The notes below the pieces were generated by a model. It had not been told where the DNA came from. It ran no database searches and worked only from the letters and a program-made list of their open reading frames with translations. A stretch of DNA of 64,000 nucleotides from assembly GCA_016709495.1 (NCBI GenBank), contig JADJMS010000047.1, positions 248,001-312,000 on the forward strand. Reading direction: 5' to 3'. The position numbers were made by a program, and so were the translations under genes. Numbering within the stretch: the stretch's first letter is position 1; each line of letters begins with the position of its first letter. The DNA is from Candidatus Dechloromonas phosphorivorans (GTDB taxonomy: Bacteria > Pseudomonadota > Gammaproteobacteria > Burkholderiales > Rhodocyclaceae). Below are positions 53,770 to 62,831 of the stretch, piece after piece.

Positions 53770-54023
53770 GCCGTCGCGGCGTCATCCTCAATCTCGGCAT
53801 GAACGGAATTCAGTGCATCCTGTAAGGTTTCTTCGGACAAGTCGTTAATCGAAGTAGCCACCATATCGGCTGCTTCAACCGCGCCCAAAGGCAGGCGTTT
53901 GCTGTCGAGGCAAGCAATCAAGGCAGCCGAAGCCCCAACCACACGCAGAATGCTCTGGCGTTCATTCATCAAAATTTCCAGTTCCGGCTCAACAGGGTCA
54001 ATTTCCTGATCCCGGCTTGGCAT
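53766..54023 (-). CDS. Small conserved-looking protein, function unknown
   Basis: An 85-residue acidic protein (starts MPSRDQEIDPVEPELEIL) with a likely helical core (MNERQSILRVVGASAALIAC). I do not recognise the family. It has a ribosome site (AGGAGAGA) and sits between the retropepsin-like gene (10 bases) and the Nudix gene (overlapping by four bases), which supports it being real and co-transcribed. No signal peptide or membrane segment. Confidence 0.65.
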   Translation of the reverse strand: MPSRDQEIDPVEPELEILMNERQSILRVVGASAALIACLDSKRLPLGAVEAADMVATSINDLSEETLQDALNSVHAEIEDDAATA

Positions 54024-54033
54024 GATTTCTCTC

Positions 54034-54669
54034 CTAATATTGTTTTTTCAGCGTCATCGTACCGCCGTCGCGCTGCATTTCCATCCGGTTCAAGAAACTC
54101 ATGCCGAGCAGCGCTACCGGCAAATCGTTTTGATGCACCAGGGCATCCACATTGTGCAGCGTCACATCGCCGATGCGCACTGTATCCAGTTTTACTTTAC
54201 TCACCTGCGCCTGTCCATTAGCCGTATTGGTCATGCCGCGCTGGCCTTTGCTCGCATCAATGCCGATTCGCCGCGCATCGCTCGCCCCCAAGGAAATCAG
54301 GGTAGCGCCAGTATCGACTAAAAACTTGACCGAAGCGCCGTTTACCGTCCCATTCGTTACAAAATGTCCCTGGCTATCGGCCGTCAGAATCACCTTGCCT
54401 GAGCCATCGGCATTTGCACTGCCGACAGCATGTTGACCAACACGCAGTGGTCGTTTTTTACCATCGACCTCAACGATTGCCTGATCACCAGTCACGGAAA
54501 TCAGCCGCACACCATCGACCGCCTGCCCAACGGCAACAGCCCTCGGCTCACCGCCATTAATCATCAACATTGCCTTGCTGCCCATGATGCCGGCAAGGCC
54601 AACATCGAGCGCTGAGGCGGCGCAGGAAAAGGTGCAAAGACAACCCAGCAAGGTAATATGGAAGCTCAT
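54034..54669 (-). CDS. Retropepsin-like aspartic protease
   Basis: A 211-residue exported protein with signal peptide FHITLLGCLCTFSCAASA. In the C-terminal half is a retroviral-type aspartic protease domain with active site FLVDTGATLISLGASDA and the second conserved stretch LLGMSFLNRMEM. This is the TIGR02281-like family, probably active as a dimer in the periplasm. I start at ATG 54669, just before the signal peptide. It is divergent from the amidotransferase gene with only 22 bases between start codons. Confidence 0.82.
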   Translation of the reverse strand: MSFHITLLGCLCTFSCAASALDVGLAGIMGSKAMLMINGGEPRAVAVGQAVDGVRLISVTGDQAIVEVDGKKRPLRVGQHAVGSANADGSGKVILTADSQGHFVTNGTVNGASVKFLVDTGATLISLGASDARRIGIDASKGQRGMTNTANGQAQVSKVKLDTVRIGDVTLHNVDALVHQNDLPVALLGMSFLNRMEMQRDGGTMTLKKQY

Positions 54670-54691
54670 TCCATTCGCCCGGTTGCTCGCC

Positions 54692-55405
54692 ATGCGCCCA
54701 GTCGCCATCTTTCGTCACTCCCCCACTGAAGGTCCGGGCTATTTTGCCATATTCCTTGAGCAACAAGGGATTCCATGGCAGCTGATTGCCCTTGATGAAG
54801 GCGAATCGGTACCGGTTACAGTCGACGCCTTTTCCGGACTTTGTTTTATGGGCGGGCCGATGAGTGTGAATGATCCCCTCCCCTGGATCGCCCCGGTTTG
54901 TGATCTGATCCGTGAAGCAGTGGTGAAAAAAATACCTGTCATTGGCCACTGCCTGGGCGGTCAATTGATGAGCAAAGCGCTTGGCGGCACGGTGGGCAAA
55001 AACCCGGTCAAGGAAATTGGCTGGGGTGAAACACGTGGTGAAGACAATGAAATTTCCCGGCACTGGCTAGGCGATTTTTCCGACAAACAGGGGATGGCCT
55101 TTCATTGGCACGGTGAAACCTTCAGCCTCCCGGCAGGTGCGACACGCCTCGCCGGCAACGCACATTGCACCAACCAGATGTTCGCCCTTGGCCCGCACCT
55201 CGGCATGCAGTGCCACGTTGAGATGACACCAGAAATGATTGCCACCTGGTGCGAACAGTGGGCCGATGAAGCCATGTCTGCCGCCGACTTGGCCAGTGTG
55301 CAGACTCCGGAGGTAATGCAGGCGCAAATCCGTGAGCACCTGCCAGCCATGCGCCAATTATCCGGGCAGCTTTACTCGGTGTGGATCAAGGGTCTGCAAC
55401 ACTGA
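54692..55405 (+). CDS. Class I glutamine amidotransferase-like protein
   Basis: A 237-residue protein with a single type-1 amidotransferase domain. The nucleophile Cys is in VIGHCLGGQLMSKALG, and the catalytic His/Glu region is MQCHVEMTPEMI. FMGGPMSVND matches the stand-alone GMP-synthase-like class (YfeJ type). It has no ATP pyrophosphatase half. Free-standing members act on diverse amides or gamma-glutamyl compounds. I start at ATG 54692 (MRPVAIFRHSP). A terminator follows, shared with the convergent yajQ. Confidence 0.85.
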   Translation: MRPVAIFRHSPTEGPGYFAIFLEQQGIPWQLIALDEGESVPVTVDAFSGLCFMGGPMSVNDPLPWIAPVCDLIREAVVKKIPVIGHCLGGQLMSKALGGTVGKNPVKEIGWGETRGEDNEISRHWLGDFSDKQGMAFHWHGETFSLPAGATRLAGNAHCTNQMFALGPHLGMQCHVEMTPEMIATWCEQWADEAMSAADLASVQTPEVMQAQIREHLPAMRQLSGQLYSVWIKGLQH

Positions 55406-55422
55406 GCATCAAGACAAAAAAA

Positions 55423-55439
55423 GGGCAGCCAGGCTGCCC
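55423..55439. terminator. Bidirectional terminator between the amidotransferase gene and yajQ
   Basis: The stem GGGCAGC / GCTGCCC with loop CAG is flanked by seven As before it and six Ts after two bases. It serves the two convergent genes. Confidence 0.8.
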
Positions 55440-55479
55440 AATTTTTTGACCGATTTTCACGGTTGACCGCAACAGATGC

Positions 55480-55975
55480 CTAGTCGCGGAAATTGCCGTA
55501 CTTGATCGGGAAATCCGTAATCGATTTGGTCACCAAGGCAATACAGCCCTGCAGATCGTCGCGCTTGGCACCTTGCACGCGCACCGAATCGCCCTGAATC
55601 GAAGCCTGCACCTTCAGCTTGCCATCCTTGATCATCTTGACGATCTTCTTGGCCAGTTCGCTGTCGATACCGTCCTTGATCTTCATTTCCTGCTTCACCT
55701 TGTTGCCGGAAACGCTCTGAATTTTCTGGTGATCAAGCCGCTTGACGCTTTCCTTCTCCTTCTTTTCCATGGCCGGGAAAAAGAAGATCCTTGATCTGGT
55801 CGAGCTGGAAGTCTGAATCACCGTGCAGCGTGATGACCTTATCTTTCTCGTTCAACTCAACCTTGGCGGTGGTGCCTTTAAAGTCGTAGCGATTATCGAT
55901 CTGACGCGAGGTGACATCGATCGCGTTTTTCAAGGCCTCGATATCGGCTTCTGAAGTGAAATCAAAGCTTGGCAT
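55480..55975 (-). pseudogene. yajQ: YajQ-family nucleotide-binding protein, frameshifted
   Basis: YajQ (UPF0234) proteins bind nucleotides, and c-di-GMP in some species. The protein starts MPSFDFTSEADIEALKNAID at 55975. It continues to DFQLDQIKDLLF, then changes frame to AMEKKEKESVKRLDHQ and runs to DFPIKYGNFRD. The span of 496 bases is one over a multiple of three. The switch is at a run of five Ts on the coding strand (about 55777-55781), where four would restore the frame. I therefore suspect a homopolymer error. Repaired length is about 164 residues, normal for YajQ. Confidence 0.85.
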
Positions 55976-55980
55976 GGCGC

Positions 55981-56296
55981 TTATCCAAAGTGGCAAACGT
56001 AATGATACGCATCGCCTTCGCGAAGCAATCTCAAACGAGGAATTGCCCGGTACATTGAAGGACTGGCCATCGCCGTAGGTCGTCCACTCGCTCTCGCCCT
56101 TCAGCTTGACGCGGCAGGAACCGCCAACGCCTTCCATGATTTCCGGTGCGCCTGTATTGAAAGTCAGGCTGGACGGCAGGATCACGCCAACGGTCTTCTT
56201 CGTGCCATCGGCCAGCACCACAGTGTGGCTAACACACTTGCCGTCGAAATAAACATTGGCCTTTTTGACCACGGAAACATTGTCGTATTGCGACAT
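55981..56296 (-). pseudogene. ppnP: Pyrimidine/purine nucleoside phosphorylase PpnP, frameshifted near its end
   Basis: A small cupin-fold phosphorylase (formerly DUF1255/YaiE). It starts MSQYDNVSVVKKANVYFDGK and is intact through FNTGAPEIMEGVGG and FNVPGNSSFEIA. The normal C-terminus (EGDAYHYVCHFG, then TAA at 55981) is in another frame, so the annotated frame runs on into yajQ. The 316-base span is one over a multiple of three, and the shift is near 56025, just after FEIA. Homologues are about 95-105 residues, which fits the repaired 105. A sequence error is likely. Confidence 0.82.
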
Positions 56297-56521
56297 TTAA
56301 ATACCCCACAATTTTTGAATTACAGCCTTGGCAAGAAAGCCAACCATGCCGAAAGCCAGTACGAAGAAAAGCACAAAGGTGCCTGTCTTGCCGGCTTTCG
56401 ACTTCCAGGCAATTTCGCCAATAATAAAAAGCATGAAAAGAATGAAAAAGCCCACCCCCCAGGTCGAACCGAAATCCGCCAATTGCTCCTCGGTAAAACC
56501 AAACAGGGTGTTGGGTTCCAT
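56297..56521 (-). CDS. DUF2788 small membrane protein
   Basis: A 74-residue protein (MEPNTLFGFTEEQLADFGST) with two predicted membrane helices (VGFFILFMLFIIGEIAW and TFVLFFVLAFGMVGFLA) separated by a short basic loop. The pattern matches the DUF2788 family, found mainly in beta- and gammaproteobacteria, function unknown. It lies between argG (3 bases) and ppnP (directly abutting), so it is probably in the argG transcript. Confidence 0.7.
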   Translation of the reverse strand: MEPNTLFGFTEEQLADFGSTWGVGFFILFMLFIIGEIAWKSKAGKTGTFVLFFVLAFGMVGFLAKAVIQKLWGI

Positions 56522-56524
56522 CGC

Positions 56525-57760
56525 TTAGGCCTTGCCGTTCTTGGCGCGCAGATTGGCGGCAATACGCAGACGCAGCGCGTTGAGCTTGATGAAACCGGCG
56601 GCATCCTTCTGGTCGTAAGCGCCTGCATCATCCTCAAAGGTGGCGATGGTCGGGTCGAACAGGGAATCCGTCTTGGAGTCACGGCCGACTACGATCACGT
56701 TGCCCTTGTACAGTTTGACGCGGACGAAACCATTGACAACGCTTTGCGTATGATCAATCAGCGTCTGCAGCGCGATGCGCTCCGGGCTCCACCAGTAGCC
56801 GTTGTACACCAGGCTGGCGTAACGCGGCATCAGGTCATCCTTGAGGTGAGCAACTTCACGGTCAAGACAGACCGATTCAATCGCACGGTGAGCGCGCAGC
56901 ATGATGGTGCCGCCGGGAGTTTCGTAACAGCCGCGAGACTTCATGCCAACGTAACGGTTTTCAACCAGATCAAGACGGCCAATGCCATGTGCGCCGCCCA
57001 TCTTGTTCAGGGTCGCCAATACGGTTGCCGGGCTCATGCGCGTGCCATTGAGGCCGACGATGTCGCCCTTCGCATATTCGATGTCGAGGTATTCCGCCTT
57101 ATCCGGTGCAGCTTCCGGCGAAACTGTCCAGCGCCACATCGATTCCTCGGCTTCAGCCGCCGGGTTTTCCAGATGACGGCCTTCGTAGGAGATGTGCAGC
57201 AGATTGGCATCCATCGAGTAGGGCGAACCACCCTGCTTGTGCTTCATATCAACCGGGATGTTGTGCTCTTCGGCATAAGCCATCAGTTTTTCGCGCGACA
57301 ACAGATCCCACTCACGCCACGGGGCGATAACCTTGATGCCCGGCTTCAGCGCGTAGGCGCCCAGCTCGAAACGCACCTGGTCGTTGCCCTTACCGGTCGC
57401 ACCATGCGAAATCGCATCAGAACCGGTGGCATTGACGATATCAATCAAACGCTTGGCGATCAGCGGACGGGCAATCGAAGTACCGAGCAGGTATTCGCCT
57501 TCATAAACCGTGTTACAGCGAAACATCGGGAAGACGAAATCGCGGACGAACTCTTCGCGCAGGTCGTCGATGAAGATATTTTCCGGCTTGATGCCGAACT
57601 GCAGTGCCTTGGCCCGTGCCGGCTCCAGCTCTTCGCCCTGACCGAGGTCGGCGGTGAAGGTCACCACTTCACATTGATAGGTATCCTGCAGCCACTTGAG
57701 GATGACGGAGGTATCCAAACCACCGGAATAGGCCAACACTACTTTTTTAACGTCGCTCAT
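56525..57760 (-). CDS. argG: Argininosuccinate synthase
   Basis: A 411-residue ATP-dependent ligase joining citrulline and aspartate. It has an N-terminal PP-loop (VVLAYSGGLDTSVILKWL), IARPLIAKRLIDI, SHGATGKGNDQVRFE and YEGRHLENPAAEAEE. I start at ATG 57760 (MSDVKKVVLAYSGG) with GGAAACAGA upstream; the in-frame ATG at 57784 is inside the argF stop region. It is the last biosynthetic gene of the argD-argF-argG operon. Confidence 0.97.
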   Translation of the reverse strand: MSDVKKVVLAYSGGLDTSVILKWLQDTYQCEVVTFTADLGQGEELEPARAKALQFGIKPENIFIDDLREEFVRDFVFPMFRCNTVYEGEYLLGTSIARPLIAKRLIDIVNATGSDAISHGATGKGNDQVRFELGAYALKPGIKVIAPWREWDLLSREKLMAYAEEHNIPVDMKHKQGGSPYSMDANLLHISYEGRHLENPAAEAEESMWRWTVSPEAAPDKAEYLDIEYAKGDIVGLNGTRMSPATVLATLNKMGGAHGIGRLDLVENRYVGMKSRGCYETPGGTIMLRAHRAIESVCLDREVAHLKDDLMPRYASLVYNGYWWSPERIALQTLIDHTQSVVNGFVRVKLYKGNVIVVGRDSKTDSLFDPTIATFEDDAGAYDQKDAAGFIKLNALRLRIAANLRAKNGKA

Positions 57761-57770
57761 TTCTGTTTCC

Positions 57771-58694
57771 TTATTTCGTTTCAAGCCTGCCCAACAGCAG
57801 GTATTCCATCAAAGCTTTTTGTACGTGCAGCCTGTTCTCGGCTTCATCCCAAACCACTGATTGCGGACCATCCATCACTTCGCCCGTCACTTCTTCGCCC
57901 CGATGCGCCGGCAGACAATGCATGAAAATTGCCTTTGGATCAGCAACCCGCATCATCTCGCCATCGACACACCAATCGGCAAAAGCCTTGATCCGCGCTT
58001 CGTTCTCGGCCTCGAAGCCCATTGAGGTCCAGACATCCGTCGTTACCAGATCAGCACCACGGCAGGCGTCCATCGGGTCGGCAAAAATCTGGAAACGCTG
58101 TGCGTCGACACCGGCAATCAGTTCAGGTTGCAATTCATAGCCCGGCGGGGTTGAAACATGCACCTTGAAATCCAGCACCTGCGCCGCCTGTAGCCAGGTA
58201 TTACACATATTATTGGCATCCCCCACCCAGGCTACCGTCTTGCCTTGAATACAGCCGCGATGCTCGGTGTAGGTAAAAATATCAGCCAGAATCTGGCACG
58301 GGTGATATTCGTTGGTCAGGCCGTTAATCACCGGTACGCGCGAGTTGGCAGCAAAACGCTCAATGATCTCCTGCTCAAACGTGCGAATCATCACCACATC
58401 GCTCATTCGCGAAATCACCTGTGCCGCATCCTCGACCGGCTCACCACGCCCCAGTTGCGAGTCACGGGTATTAAGGTAGATGGCCGAACCGCCCAACTGA
58501 TGCATGCCCGCCTCAAAAGAAAGCCGCGTCCGCGTACTGGCTTTCTCGAAAATCATCACCAGCGTGCGATCGACCAGCGGCCAGTATTTTTCATACGACT
58601 TGAACTGATTTTTGATCCAGCGCGAACGCTCGAAGACGTAGGCAAACTCTTCGCGTGTGAAATCCTTGAATTGCAAAAAATGCTTGATCGCCAT
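57771..58694 (-). CDS. argF: Ornithine carbamoyltransferase
   Basis: A 307-residue enzyme making citrulline from ornithine and carbamoyl phosphate. The carbamoyl-phosphate motif is EKASTRTRLSFE, followed by the HPCQILAD loop and the ornithine-binding MHCLPAHRGEEV. The ATG at 58694 (MAIKHFLQFKDF) is chosen; an earlier in-frame ATG lies in argD. It is four bases after argD and ten bases before argG. Confidence 0.97.
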   Translation of the reverse strand: MAIKHFLQFKDFTREEFAYVFERSRWIKNQFKSYEKYWPLVDRTLVMIFEKASTRTRLSFEAGMHQLGGSAIYLNTRDSQLGRGEPVEDAAQVISRMSDVVMIRTFEQEIIERFAANSRVPVINGLTNEYHPCQILADIFTYTEHRGCIQGKTVAWVGDANNMCNTWLQAAQVLDFKVHVSTPPGYELQPELIAGVDAQRFQIFADPMDACRGADLVTTDVWTSMGFEAENEARIKAFADWCVDGEMMRVADPKAIFMHCLPAHRGEEVTGEVMDGPQSVVWDEAENRLHVQKALMEYLLLGRLETK

Positions 58695-58698
58695 GATT

Positions 58699-59871
58699 TT
58701 AGGCCGCCAAAAAATCCTTGATGAGGGGAACGGTACGGTCAACCAGCTCTTTTGCCTCATTTTCGCTAAAAATCAATGACGGCAAAAAGCGAATCACTTT
58801 ATCGGATGTCACGTTGATCAACACCCCGGCAGCCAGCGCCTTGCCAACCAGTTCACCACAAGGACGATCCAGTTCAATGCCGATCATCAAGCCGTGTCCA
58901 CGAATCTCGACAAGGCCTTTGCAGCCAGCCAGTGCATCAACCATCAGTTGCCTGATCAACGCACCAACGCGCTCGGCATTGGCCATCAGGCCATCCTGCT
59001 TGATGGTTTCAATTGTGGTCAGTGCTGCCGTACAAGCCAGTGGATTACCGCCAAAGGTAGAGCCATGATTTCCCGGCCCGAAAAGACCGGCCGCCTTGCC
59101 ACTTACCATGCAGGCACCAATCGGCACACCCGATCCAAGACCTTTGGCCAAAGTTGCCACATCCGGCTGAATACCAGCGTGCTGATAGCCAAACCATTTG
59201 CCGGTGCGCGCCATGCCACATTGCACTTCGTCGCAGATCAGCAACCAACCCTGCTCATCACAGAGCTTGCGCAACTCTTTCTGGTACTCGATGGAAGCCA
59301 GATGAATTCCGCCTTCACCCTGAACAATTTCGAGCATCACGGCAACGATGTTCTTATTGTGTTCGGCAACCGTCTTGATCGCTTCCAAATCATCGTAAGG
59401 CACACGAACAAAGCCAGAAACCAAAGGCTCAAAACCGGCCTGTGCCTTGCGGTTACCGGTTGCCGACAGCGTCGCCATGGTCCGGCCATGGAAAGCTTTT
59501 TCCATCACAATGATGGTCGGATTATCGATCCCCTTTTTGTGCCCGTAGAAGCGCGCCAACTTGATCGCAGCCTCATTTGCCTCGCAACCGGAATTGCAGA
59601 AGAAGATTTCCTGCATGCCGGACAGTTCGGCCAGCTTGCCAGAAAGCTGCTCCTGCTCACGAATTGCGTAGAGATTGGAGGTGTGTAACATGCGACCGGC
59701 CTGGGCTGCTATCGCTGCCACCAGCTTGGGATGTGCGTGGCCCAGCGTGGATACGGCGATCCCGGACAAAGCGTCCAGATACTCCTTGCCCTCGGTATCG
59801 GTAATCCGGCAGCCATTTCCGTGACTAAAAGTCACTGGCAACCGAGCATAGGTATTCATGACATGCGACAT
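58699..59871 (-). CDS. argD: Acetylornithine/succinyldiaminopimelate aminotransferase
   Basis: A 390-residue class III PLP aminotransferase. Features are FFCNSGCEANEAAIKLAR, EIVQGEGGIHLAS, LICDEVQCGMARTGKW and the PLP lysine in ATLAKGLGSGVPIGACM. I start at ATG 59871 (MSHVMNTYARLPV), the usual beginning of this family; the second ATG at 59859 is also possible. It is the first gene of the arginine operon and diverges from the ParA gene across about 138 bases. I found no convincing ARG-box there. Confidence 0.95.
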   Translation of the reverse strand: MSHVMNTYARLPVTFSHGNGCRITDTEGKEYLDALSGIAVSTLGHAHPKLVAAIAAQAGRMLHTSNLYAIREQEQLSGKLAELSGMQEIFFCNSGCEANEAAIKLARFYGHKKGIDNPTIIVMEKAFHGRTMATLSATGNRKAQAGFEPLVSGFVRVPYDDLEAIKTVAEHNKNIVAVMLEIVQGEGGIHLASIEYQKELRKLCDEQGWLLICDEVQCGMARTGKWFGYQHAGIQPDVATLAKGLGSGVPIGACMVSGKAAGLFGPGNHGSTFGGNPLACTAALTTIETIKQDGLMANAERVGALIRQLMVDALAGCKGLVEIRGHGLMIGIELDRPCGELVGKALAAGVLINVTSDKVIRFLPSLIFSENEAKELVDRTVPLIKDFLAA

Positions 59872-60009
59872 GAGCTCGACCCCAAAAACAAAAAAGACGG
59901 CCATCGCCGCCAGAATGATAACTGCTCCATCGGGCCGTATAATCCCGAAAGAGTTGTACAAACCATGATGTTAAGTGAAAAATACGGCCTTGTATAGAAC
60001 GACAAAACC

Positions 60010-60783
60010 ATGCGTATTGCAATTTTCAACCAGAAAGGCGGCGTCGGCAAAACGACGACTGCGCTCAACCTTGGCGCAGCCCTCAATCGATCAGGAAATT
60101 CGCCTCTACTGCTTGACCTCGACCCCCAAGGTCACCTCTCCAGCATTCATGGCAAAGCACCGGTGGAAGCCAACCGCAGCCTATTTGCTTTTTATCAGGA
60201 CATTCGCAATCTATCAGAGCTAGAGATAGCGTGGGACCACATTGGCCATCTGATTCCTGCCCACCAGCAACTGATCAAGGTTGACTCGATTTTTGGCAAA
60301 GGCCCGGCCATTCTCAACAAGCTGCGCAACGGTCTGGAAGCGCTCGAAGCAACAAATGATCGACCAACACTGATTGACTGCTGCCCCTACATTGGGGTCC
60401 TTGCCTTGAACGCCATTTTTGCCTGTGACTGCCTGGTCATTCCGATTTCAACGGACTACCTATCCCTCCAGGCCGCAGATCACATTACGCGCACCCTGCA
60501 AGTACTGGAACCCGTGCTCAAGCGCCGGATTGAGCGCCGCTATTTGCTGACTCGATTTGACCGCAGACGGCGAATGAGCGATGACGTACGAAGCAAGCTG
60601 CGCGAACGTTATGGCGACGATGTGCTCGACACAGTCATTTCCGAAAACGTGTCAGTCGCTGAAAGTCCTTCACTGAATCAGGACGTCTATCGCCACAATG
60701 CTTCGAGCAGTGGCGCCCACGACCACACTACACTGCTGCACGAACTGGTAGAACGCGGCGACCTGAACATCACGCTGAAATAA
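60010..60783 (+). CDS. Orphan ParA-family ATPase
   Basis: A 257-residue ParA/MinD-type ATPase with deviant Walker A (FNQKGGVGKTTTALNLG), Walker A' LLLDLDPQGHLS and Walker B TLIDCCPYIG. TLIDCCPYIG has CC where DLPP-like residues are common. No parB or centromere-like repeats are adjacent, so this is not the chromosomal parAB locus. Such orphans position protein cargo such as chemoreceptor clusters or other complexes. It is convergent with, and overlaps by 14 bases, the small gene that follows. Confidence 0.9.
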   Translation: MRIAIFNQKGGVGKTTTALNLGAALNRSGNSPLLLDLDPQGHLSSIHGKAPVEANRSLFAFYQDIRNLSELEIAWDHIGHLIPAHQQLIKVDSIFGKGPAILNKLRNGLEALEATNDRPTLIDCCPYIGVLALNAIFACDCLVIPISTDYLSLQAADHITRTLQVLEPVLKRRIERRYLLTRFDRRRRMSDDVRSKLRERYGDDVLDTVISENVSVAESPSLNQDVYRHNASSSGAHDHTTLLHELVERGDLNITLK

Positions 60784-61000
60784 TCAGATCAACAACGTCT
60801 TCGTAATTCAAATGGCCGTGCCGACCGGCTGGGTTGCCTTGCTGGCAATGCGACTCAATGATTTCGCAATCAATATAAATTTGGCGCAACTTACGGCAAG
60901 CATCCGCTTCGCTCTGGCCAAAAATCGACAGATTATCAACCAGGACACCAGCACGGGTTCGGATTCGGAAGCCATATTTCGTGATCGATGAGGACTGCAT
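60770..61000 (-). CDS. Small protein of unknown function
   Basis: A 76-residue protein starting MQSSSITKYGFRIRTRAG. It has an excellent ribosome site (AGGGGG, five bases before ATG 61000) and ends in an acidic segment (EDVVDLIISA). Two Cys are present. I do not recognise the family. It overlaps the ParA gene tail to tail by 14 bases. Confidence 0.6.
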   Translation of the reverse strand: MQSSSITKYGFRIRTRAGVLVDNLSIFGQSEADACRKLRQIYIDCEIIESHCQQGNPAGRHGHLNYEDVVDLIISA

Positions 61001-61181
61001 AAAACCCCCTACAGATCAATGACGTAGGTTCAGTATATGCAGCCAGTTCTGGAAATACAACGTATCCCGTTCAGAAGAAAAAGGATTTATCGTTCAACAT
61101 GGCAAAGATGCCACACCGCTAATGCTTCTGCTAGAATGATCCGATCAGAGGTCGCAACGCCCGCTAACGCAGAGTAGAACA

Positions 61182-61481
61182 ATGACAACATCCGCATCGA
61201 CCACTTTCATCATTGTTGGCCTGACCACACAAGGTCGCAAATTTAGACCCAGTGACTGGGCTGAACGTTTGTGTGGTGTCATGTCGGCCTTTGGTGCCGA
61301 ACGCAAGATGAAATACTCCCCCTACGTTGGCCCCGGTGACTACAACGGCGAAAAAGCTGTTTTTGTCGTCGGTCGTCTCGGAGAAATTGAACCCATGGTA
61401 TATCGGTTCATGCTCAATTTTGCGCAGGATAACGACTTGCAAATTATTGACGGTGTTTGCTCAATCGATCACAAACCTTAG
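61182..61481 (+). CDS. DUF3579 protein
   Basis: A 99-residue protein with the DUF3579 core (GRKFRPSDWAERLCGVMSAF, then VVGRLGEIEPMVYRFML). The family is found mostly in betaproteobacteria, and its function is unknown. It is monocistronic, ended by a strong terminator and convergent with rpsT. Confidence 0.8.
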   Translation: MTTSASTTFIIVGLTTQGRKFRPSDWAERLCGVMSAFGAERKMKYSPYVGPGDYNGEKAVFVVGRLGEIEPMVYRFMLNFAQDNDLQIIDGVCSIDHKP

Positions 61482-61504
61482 TAGCAACGCTAAATACAGG
61501 AAAT

Positions 61505-61533
61505 AAAAAAGGCACCCGCAGGTGCCTTTTTTT
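61505..61533. terminator. Bidirectional terminator between the DUF3579 gene and rpsT
   Basis: The stem GGCACC / GGTGCC with loop CGCA is flanked by six As and seven Ts, so it works for both convergent genes. Confidence 0.85.
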
Positions 61534-61548
61534 ACACTGCCAGACTAA

Positions 61549-61824
61549 TCAGGCAGCAACAGCTGCGATTGCCTTGATCTGAGCAGAAAGACGGCTCTTG
61601 GTGCGGGAAGTTTTGTTCTTATGAACAATTTTCTTGTCCGCAATGCGATCCATCACAGCAACGGATTGCTGAAAAACGGTCTGAGCAGCCGCTTTGTCAC
61701 CAGCATCGATTGCCTGACGCACACGCTTGATTGCGGTCCGCAGGGTCGAACGCAGGCTACCGTTGTGGGAGCGCTGCTTGTCAGCTTGACGTGCACGCTT
61801 GCGAGCTTGTGCGGTATTGGCCAT
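61549..61824 (-). CDS. rpsT: Ribosomal protein S20
   Basis: A 91-residue, Lys/Arg-rich helical small-subunit protein (MANTAQARKRARQADKQRS, KKIVHKNKTSRTKSRLSAQI). Full family length. A terminator follows and a sigma-70-like promoter precedes. Confidence 0.97.
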   Translation of the reverse strand: MANTAQARKRARQADKQRSHNGSLRSTLRTAIKRVRQAIDAGDKAAAQTVFQQSVAVMDRIADKKIVHKNKTSRTKSRLSAQIKAIAAVAA

Positions 61825-61857
61825 GTAAATTATCCGGTAGAAAAATCTGAATTCAAG

Positions 61858-61887
61858 ATTCTATCAGAAATTAATCTCGTCATGCAA
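61858..61887 (-). promoter_or_regulatory. Probable rpsT promoter
   Basis: On the minus strand TTGCAT and TAGAAT are separated by 18 bases and lie 34-63 bases before the rpsT start. The match is moderate. Confidence 0.45.
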
Positions 61888-61904
61888 GTCAAAACCATAG
61901 GCAA

Positions 61905-62831
61905 TTAGTTATGCGCCAGTTCTTTTGGCAAAGGGAATGAAACATTTTCCTCCACCCCTGCCAATTGTTTAACCTCTGCACCGGTCAAACCAACGATACG
62001 GTCAACTACCTGGCGGACCAGAATTTCTGGCGCGGAGGCGCCGGCAGAAACACCAATTTTGGTTTTGCCCTCCAACCACGCAGTCTCGATTTCATCCGGC
62101 CCATCCAGCAAATAGGCCGAGATGCCGCGCGCGACAGCCACTTCCTTCAAGCGGCGCGAGTTCGAGCTATTAGGGCTACCGACGACCAGCACCAAATCAC
62201 ACTGATCGACCAAGGCCTTGACTGCATCCTGTCGATTCTGGGTGGCGTAGCAAATATCGTCCTTCTTTGGCCCTTGCACATCGGGAAACTGCGCCTTTAG
62301 TGCATCGATAACCCGCGAAGCATCATCAATTGATAACGTGGTTTGAGTTACAAAGGAAAGTTGCTTCGGTTGGCTAACTTTCAGTTTCGCCACATCCTCG
62401 ACCGTCTCGACCAGATACATCCCATCGCTACTTTGCCCCATGGTGCCTTCAACTTCCGGATGCCCCTTGTGACCGATCATGACAACTTCGCGCGCCTGCT
62501 TGCGCATTTTTCCGACTTCGACATGAACCTTGGTGACCAGCGGACAAGTCGCGTCAAATACTTTCAGACTCCGTTGCTCAGCCTCAATAAATACCGCTTT
62601 TGAAACACCATGAGCGCTGAAGATAACCGTACCGCCAGCAGGCACTTCGCTCAATTCATCGATAAAAACGGCCCCTTTGGCGCGCAGATCATCACAAACA
62701 AACTTGTTGTGTACAACTTCGTGGCGAACGTAAATAGGAGCACCAAACCGTTCCAGCGCACGCTCAACGATTGTGATGGCGCGTTCGACACCAGCACAGA
62801 AGCCACGTGGATTGGCGAGGATGACTTGCAT
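61905..62831 (-). CDS. ispH: 4-hydroxy-3-methylbut-2-enyl diphosphate reductase
   Basis: The last enzyme of the MEP isoprenoid pathway, an iron-sulfur reductase of 308 residues. The cluster cysteines are in ANPRGFCAGVERAI, DATCPLVTKVHVE and the third in GSPNSSNSRRL's upstream DDICYATQNRQ. HGVSKAV and the C-terminal VSAGASAPEILV are also present. It directly follows fkpB, the gene order usual in proteobacteria. Confidence 0.97.
   Translation of the reverse strand: MQVILANPRGFCAGVERAITIVERALERFGAPIYVRHEVVHNKFVCDDLRAKGAVFIDELSEVPAGGTVIFSAHGVSKAVFIEAEQRSLKVFDATCPLVTKVHVEVGKMRKQAREVVMIGHKGHPEVEGTMGQSSDGMYLVETVEDVAKLKVSQPKQLSFVTQTTLSIDDASRVIDALKAQFPDVQGPKKDDICYATQNRQDAVKALVDQCDLVLVVGSPNSSNSRRLKEVAVARGISAYLLDGPDEIETAWLEGKTKIGVSAGASAPEILVRQVVDRIVGLTGAEVKQLAGVEENVSFPLPKELAHN

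Noticed and set aside
56225..57925. 566-codon open frame opposite argG
   Set aside because: argG is unmistakable on the other strand. The opposite frame has no domain and no ribosome site.
59821..59836. Palindrome GTGACTAAAAGTCAC
   Set aside because: It encodes conserved residues near the ArgD N-terminus (VTFSHG) and needs no regulatory explanation.
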